From Priestia filamentosa (GTDB lineage Bacteria; Bacillota; Bacilli; Bacillales; Bacillaceae_H), in NCBI RefSeq assembly GCF_900177535.1, contig NZ_FXAJ01000011.1, positions 20,880 through 84,879 on the forward strand: DNA of 64,000 nucleotides, written 5' to 3'. This document shows positions 61,590 through 64,000 of the stretch, one piece after another. Below the pieces are notes generated by a model. The model worked only from the letters and a program-made list of their open reading frames with translations, was not told where the DNA came from and did no database searches. The position numbers and the translations under genes are program-made. How positions within the stretch are numbered: position 1 is the stretch's first letter; each line of letters starts with the position of its first letter.

Positions 61590-61926
61590 ATATATGACTA
61601 TAATCAACATTATGGTAACTAATTGATATTAAATTTCCTGTAATACAATATACCTTTTGCTTAGCATTAGCAAAGGGTTTTTACATACGTAGGATATGTT
61701 AGTAGTCTGAACCGTTTTCTAGAATTATACACTATGTAGGTTAAGCTTTGATGAAGTACAGATAAGAGTAATTCTTGAATATAAGAAGCAATTATCATGA
61801 GTATATTAGTTGCTGTAACCAAAATAAACATATATAAATTATTGCATTCATCTTCCTGTCTGTGAAACAGTTATTCAAATGGTTCGTATAATTTTAATAA
61901 AGTCTAATGAGATAGGATGTGTTTTT
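61590..61926. other. Intergenic spacer with hairpin repeat remnant
   Basis: At about 61654-61680, CCTTTTGCT and AGCAAAGGG form a hairpin of the second repeat family (compare 12958 and 16782), followed by TTTTTAC. Nothing else is visible. Confidence 0.45.
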
Positions 61927-62250
61927 TTGGAGACTAAACTTCAACCAAATCAAAACGTTGAAATTAAATCAAAAAAAGAGGTTAATTTAAGAAAATTATT
62001 AAATATAATAGGATTCCTCATTTTTGGAGGGTTAGCATTAACCATTATCACAAATCCTCCACATTCTACATACGAAATTAAAGAGTTTTTACTTTTTATT
62101 GTGGGGAGTACTTTTATATATTATGTTTTAGTGAATCTATATTTCATAGGTAAGTTATGGAGAAAAGTGGTTTATGCAATCCTAATTATAATGGGTGGTA
62201 TGAATATTTTTATAATTTTTTACCTTTCAACTGGTTCAATTACACATTAA
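61927..62250 (+). CDS. Small membrane protein of unknown function
   Basis: A protein of about 107 residues starting at TTG 61927 (AGGATG upstream) with a polar lead (METKLQPNQNVEIKSKKEVN). Three membrane segments follow (LLNIIGFLIFGGLALTII, FLLFIVGSTFIYYVLVNLYF, VVYAILIIMGGMNIFIIFYL). A longer form from 61879 is possible but lacks a ribosome site. Family not recognised. Confidence 0.55.
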   Translation: METKLQPNQNVEIKSKKEVNLRKLLNIIGFLIFGGLALTIITNPPHSTYEIKEFLLFIVGSTFIYYVLVNLYFIGKLWRKVVYAILIIMGGMNIFIIFYLSTGSITH

Positions 62251-62305
62251 ACCAATCATTTAAGTAACAAAATATTATTTAGTCAAGGAATAGAACTCCC
62301 AATAA

Positions 62306-62357
62306 AAAGTAAAAAGCATAAATTTGTTGATCAACGGATTTATGCTTTTTACTTTTT
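62306..62357. terminator. Terminator-like dispersed repeat copy
   Basis: AAAAAGCATAAAT pairs with ATTTATGCTTTTT with outer AAAGT/ACTTT pairing. Its right flank resembles the family flank in inverted form. Confidence 0.65.
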
Positions 62358-62436
62358 TGAATGGATTTTATGTAACTTTCATATAGTCTGTACGTATAAT
62401 AACTATTCTTTGGATGAAGTTGGAGGTGATATTTTC

Positions 62437-62694
62437 ATGTTATATGAAGGCTCTCTCTTACTCATTATTGCTTTTTTAGTCATGTATATCTTAACTTTAC
62501 AAAAAAAAGTGAGAAAACTTCAAGAGGAACGGTTTGTAGAGTTGCAGACAACGAGAGATGGGCATTTGGAAAGACAAATTTTTAATATGTCTAAAGAAGG
62601 GAAAACACGTATTCAAATTATAAAATTTGTTAGAGAGGAAACCTCTTTAGATGTAGTTAATGCGAGACTATATGTGAATCACATATTAGATTAA
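62437..62694 (+). CDS. Membrane-anchored protein with short soluble C-terminus
   Basis: An 85-residue protein starting at ATG 62437 with GGAGGTGAT upstream. One N-terminal membrane segment (SLLLIIAFLVMYILTL) is followed by a charged helix and NMSKEGKTRIQIIKFVREET then DVVNARLYVNHI, which looks like a small helical domain. Family not recognised; monocistronic. Confidence 0.65.
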   Translation: MLYEGSLLLIIAFLVMYILTLQKKVRKLQEERFVELQTTRDGHLERQIFNMSKEGKTRIQIIKFVREETSLDVVNARLYVNHILD

Positions 62695-62731
62695 TTAATA
62701 GAGATAAATCGTTGAGAGCTTATGGAATTTC

Positions 62732-62768
62732 AAAAAACAACAAGCAGATTTAAGGATGCTTGTTTTAT
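62732..62768 (+). terminator. Terminator of the membrane-anchored protein gene
   Basis: AACAAGCA and TGCTTGTT flank a 10-nt loop, followed by TTATCTT. Confidence 0.65.
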
Positions 62769-62871
62769 CTTCTTATAAGACCGACTTCCATAAGCTTTAT
62801 GTAAACTGATTTTGTATAAGGGATGCTAATAGATAACATGTTAAGTAAATAAAGGACGTTGGTGAGTTTTC

Positions 62872-63729
62872 TTGAATCGAGAAGTAAATACTATTACGGT
62901 TGATGATAGGATTATTGAATATTCAGTGATAGGAAATGGGGTACCTATCCTCATGTTTCATGGTGGGCATTCCAATTGTTATGAAGAATTAGGATATGCA
63001 GACCTTGTTAAAGAAGGTTTTTCTTTGATTACTCCCTCTAGACCGGGATATGGGCGTACTTCTAAAGAGATTGCGGATAGTCTGTCCACGACTTCTAAGT
63101 TTTATGCGAGATTATTAGATCATTTGGGCATCGACAAAATTCATATCCTTGCTGTGTCTGCCGGTGGTCCTAGTGGAATTAGTTTTGCAGCTCATTTTCC
63201 TGAACGAACTTTAAGCCTAACCTTACAAAGTGCGGTAACAAAAGAATGGCTGACTAAAAAAGACAAGGAATATAAAGCTGCACAAGTCATATTCCATCCT
63301 TCTTTTGAGCAATTAACATGGAAGTTAATTGCTTGTCTCAATAACTATTTTCCTACTTTTACATTTAAACGCTTCATTCCTTCGTTTAGTAAGCTTTCTT
63401 CTAGCGATGTGATGCTTCAAATTGATAAGGAGAGTATTGAATCTGTACGTAGAATGAATAACCATTATCGTTCACGACATGGGTTTCTTATTGATCTCAT
63501 ACAAGTCAATAAACTTTCCCCTACTACGTTACAGGCTGTTACCTGTCCGACTTTAATTATGCATAGTAAGAATGATAATGCTGTACCTTTGGAACATGCG
63601 CATTTTGCACATAGCCAAATTAATCAATCGGAGCTTTGTTTACTTGATTCTTGGGGGCATCTCATTTGGCTAGGAGATAAAGCAAAAGAAGTAAATAAAA
63701 AAGTAGTATCGTTCCTTAATAAGGAATGA
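62872..63729 (+). CDS. Alpha/beta-fold hydrolase
   Basis: A 285-residue hydrolase. PILMFHGGHSN gives the oxyanion HGG loop, ILAVSAGGPSG the nucleophile elbow (serine in a VSAGG context, first glycine replaced by alanine), HSKNDNAVPLEHA the acid, and SWGHLIWLG the histidine. The cap domain (FKRFIPSFSKLSSSDVMLQI) is short. The TTG start has GGACGTTGGTGAG upstream. The substrate is not deducible; lipolytic or ester hydrolysis is likely. A strong bidirectional terminator separates it from the next, convergent gene. Confidence 0.85.
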   Translation: MNREVNTITVDDRIIEYSVIGNGVPILMFHGGHSNCYEELGYADLVKEGFSLITPSRPGYGRTSKEIADSLSTTSKFYARLLDHLGIDKIHILAVSAGGPSGISFAAHFPERTLSLTLQSAVTKEWLTKKDKEYKAAQVIFHPSFEQLTWKLIACLNNYFPTFTFKRFIPSFSKLSSSDVMLQIDKESIESVRRMNNHYRSRHGFLIDLIQVNKLSPTTLQAVTCPTLIMHSKNDNAVPLEHAHFAHSQINQSELCLLDSWGHLIWLGDKAKEVNKKVVSFLNKE

Positions 63730-63741
63730 TACTACTTTTTT
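63695..63741. terminator. Bidirectional terminator
   Basis: AAAAAGTAGTATCGTTCCTT pairs with AAGGAATGATACTACTTTTT (one mismatch) around AAT-type loop bases, overlapping the hydrolase C-terminus. Confidence 0.9.
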
Positions 63742-63757
63742 TAATTCGTTAAAACTT

Positions 63758-64000
63758 TTATTTTCGTTTTTTCAACTTTCCAATACCAAATTCTTTTGCT
63801 TCTTTGTTAAGAGCTTTAAGTAGACTAAACGTCATTAAGGCCATAACAATCGAAAAAGGAAGGGCTGCAATAATCATGGTGTTTTGAAGAGCCTGCAGTC
63901 CCCCCGAATAGAGAAGAACAAGAGCTATAGTTGTAAGTAATATTCCCCAAAGGACCTTTACACTGTTACTAGGGTTTTGAGACCCATTCGTTGTCATCAT
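63758..64000 (-). CDS. BCCT-family transporter, C-terminal part
   Basis: The frame runs off the right edge; 80 C-terminal residues are present. [40 protein letters not shown] and [18 protein letters not shown] are the last two membrane segments and tail of betaine/carnitine/choline transporters such as B. subtilis OpuD. These import compatible solutes with sodium. The ligand-binding tryptophan box lies outside the window. Confidence 0.85.
   Translation of the reverse strand: MMTTNGSQNPSNSVKVLWGILLTTIALVLLYSGGLQALQNTMIIAALPFSIVMALMTFSLLKALNKEAKEFGIGKLKKRK

Overview
The window is AT-rich Gram-positive DNA of Bacillaceae type. Genes follow strong AGGAGG-like ribosome binding sites, use TTG and GTG starts often, and end in hairpin-plus-T terminators. 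Several products (YsnF-type stress protein, IDEAL-domain protein, DUF3934, DUF1540, DUF5634, CBO0543 family) are typical of Bacillus sensu lato spore formers. The species cannot be fixed from the sequence. A complete plasmid-type backbone at about 22-32.6 kb among ordinary metabolic genes points to a large plasmid carrying chromosome-like cargo; an integrated plasmid is the alternative.

Layout. 0-1.3 kb: end of a molybdenum oxidoreductase and a general-stress FMN-binding protein. 1.4-8.7 kb: a catabolic cluster (CitMHS carrier, RpiR regulator, RraA-like aldolase/decarboxylase, NAD(P) dehydrogenase, amidohydrolase, MFS carrier). It has shared AGTAATAAWTATTACT palindromes and two cre boxes, so it looks like one regulon under RpiR and CcpA. 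9-21.3 kb: cysteine dioxygenase, EamA exporter, GNAT, IDEAL protein, YsnF-type protein, glycerophosphodiesterase, DoxX-like protein, ilvD and poxB, with long decayed spacers.

22-32.6 kb: plasmid backbone. It holds a small membrane protein, an FtsK-type ATPase and a replication-relaxation protein. The winged-helix Rep follows a leader with a predicted antisense RNA and attenuator. Next come a MerR-like/DUF3967 protein and five tandem ~415-bp repeats, followed by a ParM-like actin and its ParR-like partner. An 11-bp phased repeat array, a hairpin cluster, a short ribbon-helix-helix ORF and a two-domain ParB-like protein complete it. The ParB-like gene has a second copy at 44.3 kb with the same promoter, and a scrap of it is fused to a copied signal peptide at 49.7 kb.

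32.9-50.8 kb: accessory genes, including two DUF1540 proteins, a PEP mutase-family enzyme, DinB, an Rpn-type nuclease, a LacX-like epimerase, an L,D-transpeptidase, a quinone-reductase-like MDR protein, a polymorphic toxin with a probable immunity gene, and a Nudix plus SRA-like/HNH pair. 51.4-54.5 kb: a PemK-domain gene, a GC-rich element with two 27-bp repeats and a terminator, and a two-gene operon whose second product has a PD-(D/E)XK nuclease signature. This is the best candidate for an undescribed defence or conflict system. 55-64 kb: small membrane proteins, a decayed serine recombinase, a PadR-VanZ pair, a three-gene membrane operon ending in a CBO0543 protein, an alpha/beta hydrolase, and the C-terminus of a BCCT transporter at the right edge.
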